From: a virus
Length of the DNA stretch: 23,547 nucleotides
IMG/VR virus record: IMGVR_UViG_3300031688_000131
Location: 1-23,547 of that record
Strand: one strand, 5' to 3'
Shown here: positions 22,301-23,547 of the stretch, one piece after another
How the letters are laid out: the number at the start of each line of letters is the position of its first letter
Numbering within the stretch: position 1 is the first letter of the stretch
Program-made: the position numbers and the translations under genes
Notes under the pieces: model-generated
Seen by the model: the letters and a program-made list of their open reading frames with translations, nothing else
The model's database searches: none
Told to the model about the DNA's origin: nothing

Positions 22301-23547
22301 CTATGCTGTTGCTATTGTTGCGTAATACACGGGTGTAGTTGCATCAACACAAGTAACTTGTATTAATGTAGCTCCTGTAGCTGTTGCTGATCCGCCAGAG
22401 ACTTCTCTAACTGAACTAGGTAGCGTTACTGCAAAATCCCCTGTAATTACTATGTTCTTTGTGTTTGCTAGTTGTGGATTATCAAATGTCAATGTAGTAG
22501 CTTCATCAATTGTTACATTGAATACGTCTGCTGCTTGAAAGTCTAAAGTAGCTGTTCCATTTGCTTCTGTTATAGATACCGCTTTTCCTACGAAAGATAC
22601 AACGTTAGCTAATGTGTGAACTACTTGAATATTATCAGTAGCTGCTGGCGGTGGGTTATCAAATATAACTACGTTACCAGCTACGCTGTAAGTAGATTCA
22701 AATTGATAGACTCCGTCAATAAATACATTGATATTCTTTATGTCAACTATCGGAGATGAGATAACAAATGAAGCTTGTGCTCCATCTGCACTAAAGGTGT
22801 TCTTTTGTATGGTAGAACTGCTGCCTCCAATTGCATCCCATTGATTAGTGTAACCTTCAAAACTATTGCTTGTTGAGTTAAATCTAATCATACCCGCAAC
22901 TCCTGTAGGTCTTTGAGCTGGAAGACCTGCTGGTACTTTAAACGATCCAGTTCCTGATGCAGAAACATTTGAATTTGCATCTACAGATAAAGGAGAGTCT
23001 GCAAGCGTATCAGAATCTGAGAATAAAGGTATTGTGTTAGCAGTACCAGTTCCATCAACAAATGCTGTATTACCAGCTAAGGCTGTTGTACTTGAAGTAC
23101 CTAACGCTAGCAAAGCTGTATTACCAGCTAAAGCAGTTGTACCCGATGTACCCAATCCAGGGAAAGAAACTTTAGCAGAGTTGTCTCCTATCGCTGTAGC
23201 TTGAGCTGTACTAATAGTAGTAGTGTCACCTTCAAGTGCAGTTCCAGTAGTCGTTCCAATTTCTAGCAAAGCTGTATCACCTGCTAGGGCTGTACCTGCT
23301 GTAGTCCCTAAACCTGGGAAAGAAACTTTATTAGAGTTATCAGCTATAGCAGTTGTTTGTGCTGTAGAGATAGTTACCGTGTCTCCTTGCAACGCTGTTG
23401 TTGATGTAGTACCTAAAGCTAACAAGCTAGTGTCACCCTCTAATGCAGATCCAGCAGCAGTGCCAAATCCAGGGAAAGCAGCTTTGCCACTGTTAGTTGT
23501 AATAGCGCTACTTTGTATTGTAGATATAGTTACTGTATCACCCTGTA
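22301..23547 (-). CDS. Tail fibre protein, C-terminal part (runs off right edge)
   Basis: The frame is open to the right edge; a TTG at 23425 would be an internal codon, not a start. 414 residues are visible. The upstream part has three copies of a 52-residue unit (GDTVTISTAQTTAIADNS, then VSFPGLGT, then GTALAGDTALL-like steps). A neck follows (NTIPLFSDSDTLADSPLSVD, then SASGTGSFKVPAG). Next GMIRFNSTSNSFEGYTNQWD, a motif typical of phage fibre tips, and a beta part with NINVFIDGVYQFESTYSV and VVIFDNPPPAATDNIQVVH. The C-terminus ends VTLPSSVREV...YYATIATA. No catalytic residues are apparent. Such fibres reach out to the host surface. Upstream repeats probably form a trimeric stalk, inferred from their low-complexity glycine/threonine pattern. 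Confidence 0.7.
   Translation of the reverse strand, partial: QGDTVTISTIQSSAITTNSGKAAFPGFGTAAGSALEGDTSLLALGTTSTTALQGDTVTISTAQTTAIADNSNKVSFPGLGTTAGTALAGDTALLEIGTTTGTALEGDTTTISTAQATAIGDNSAKVSFPGLGTSGTTALAGNTALLALGTSSTTALAGNTAFVDGTGTANTIPLFSDSDTLADSPLSVDANSNVSASGTGSFKVPAGLPAQRPTGVAGMIRFNSTSNSFEGYTNQWDAIGGSSSTIQKNTFSADGAQASFVISSPIVDIKNINVFIDGVYQFESTYSVAGNVVIFDNPPPAATDNIQVVHTLANVVSFVGKAVSITEANGTATLDFQAADVFNVTIDEATTLTFDNPQLANTKNIVITGDFAVTLPSSVREVSGGSATATGATLIQVTCVDATTPVYYATIATA
23075..23542 (-). repeat. Three tandem 156-base repeats in tail-fibre gene
   Basis: Units start at 23542, 23386 and 23230 on the minus strand, each 52 codons, and probably continue off the right edge. Encoded order in each: GDT-x-TIST-x-Q, an AI-x-x-NS-x-K step, FPG-x-GT, then two x-x-TAL-x-G(D/N)T-type steps. 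Copies 2 and 3 are close (GDTVTISTAQTTAIADNSNK against GDTTTISTAQATAIGDNSAK) and copy 1 is more divergent. A half-unit (TALAGNTAF) follows at the left end. Confidence 0.75.

Noticed and set aside
23075-23542. Possible CRISPR array
   Set aside because: The repeats are contiguous, in-frame 52-codon units without spacers and lie in a fibre gene.
1-23547. Alternative genetic code as in some crAss-like phages
   Set aside because: TAA, TAG and TGA are all used as gene ends (for example TAG at 326 and 22301, TGA at 18802) with neighbours starting right after, so the standard code holds here.
1-23547. tRNA genes, insertion sequences, integrase or attachment sites
   Set aside because: None seen; gaps are too short for tRNAs and no such protein motifs are present.

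Overview
The window is a contiguous stretch of the late (virion and lysis) region of a tailed, podovirus-type bacteriophage. Every convincing gene lies on the minus strand, so transcription runs from the right edge to the left edge. Gaps are tiny: TAATG and ATGA start-stop overlaps are frequent, and the largest gap without a gene is about 125 bases. Most start codons are preceded by A/T-rich DNA without a Shine-Dalgarno sequence, DNA is AT-rich, and one protein carries GC-x-x-x-x-x-x-NYN repeats of the kind common in marine Bacteroidota. Together these suggest an uncultured (probably marine) phage infecting a Bacteroidota/Flavobacteriia-like host. The host assignment is inference. Family calls rest on remembered sequence motifs, not on a search.

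Layout in transcription order (right to left). 23547-21790: 3' part of a tail-fibre gene with 156-base tandem repeats, and a small fibre-associated/chaperone-like gene. 21788-19221: a large modular LamG-type adhesin. 19221-18659: a lysis cassette of a GTA-type holin and a 48-residue membrane protein encoded by a short, easily missed ORF. 18643-17613: three small genes, namely an unknown, a GroES-like protein that appears to hold two barrels, and a helical protein that may be the small terminase. 17613-10348: large terminase, portal, scaffold and major capsid protein, followed by a hairpin terminator. 10264-7837: a conserved virion protein and two connector/ring/adaptor proteins, followed by a second, stronger terminator-like hairpin. 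7711-728: the tail nozzle ('muzzle', tail tubular B-like) split over separate ORFs, with Ig-like and GC-NYN repeat sequence between its N-terminal and main parts. 727-1: an acetyltransferase-like gene without a normal start codon and the 5' end of a probable internal virion/DNA-ejection protein.

The genes form a complete packaging-capsid-connector-nozzle assembly line. There is no tape measure, sheath or tail-tube gene, which fits a short tail. The order terminase-portal-scaffold-capsid-rings-nozzle and the nozzle motifs recall both marine podophages and the crAss-like morphogenesis module. The most unusual part is 4313-7711, where a normally continuous nozzle reading frame appears to be interrupted by about 3 kb of surface-display-type domains.
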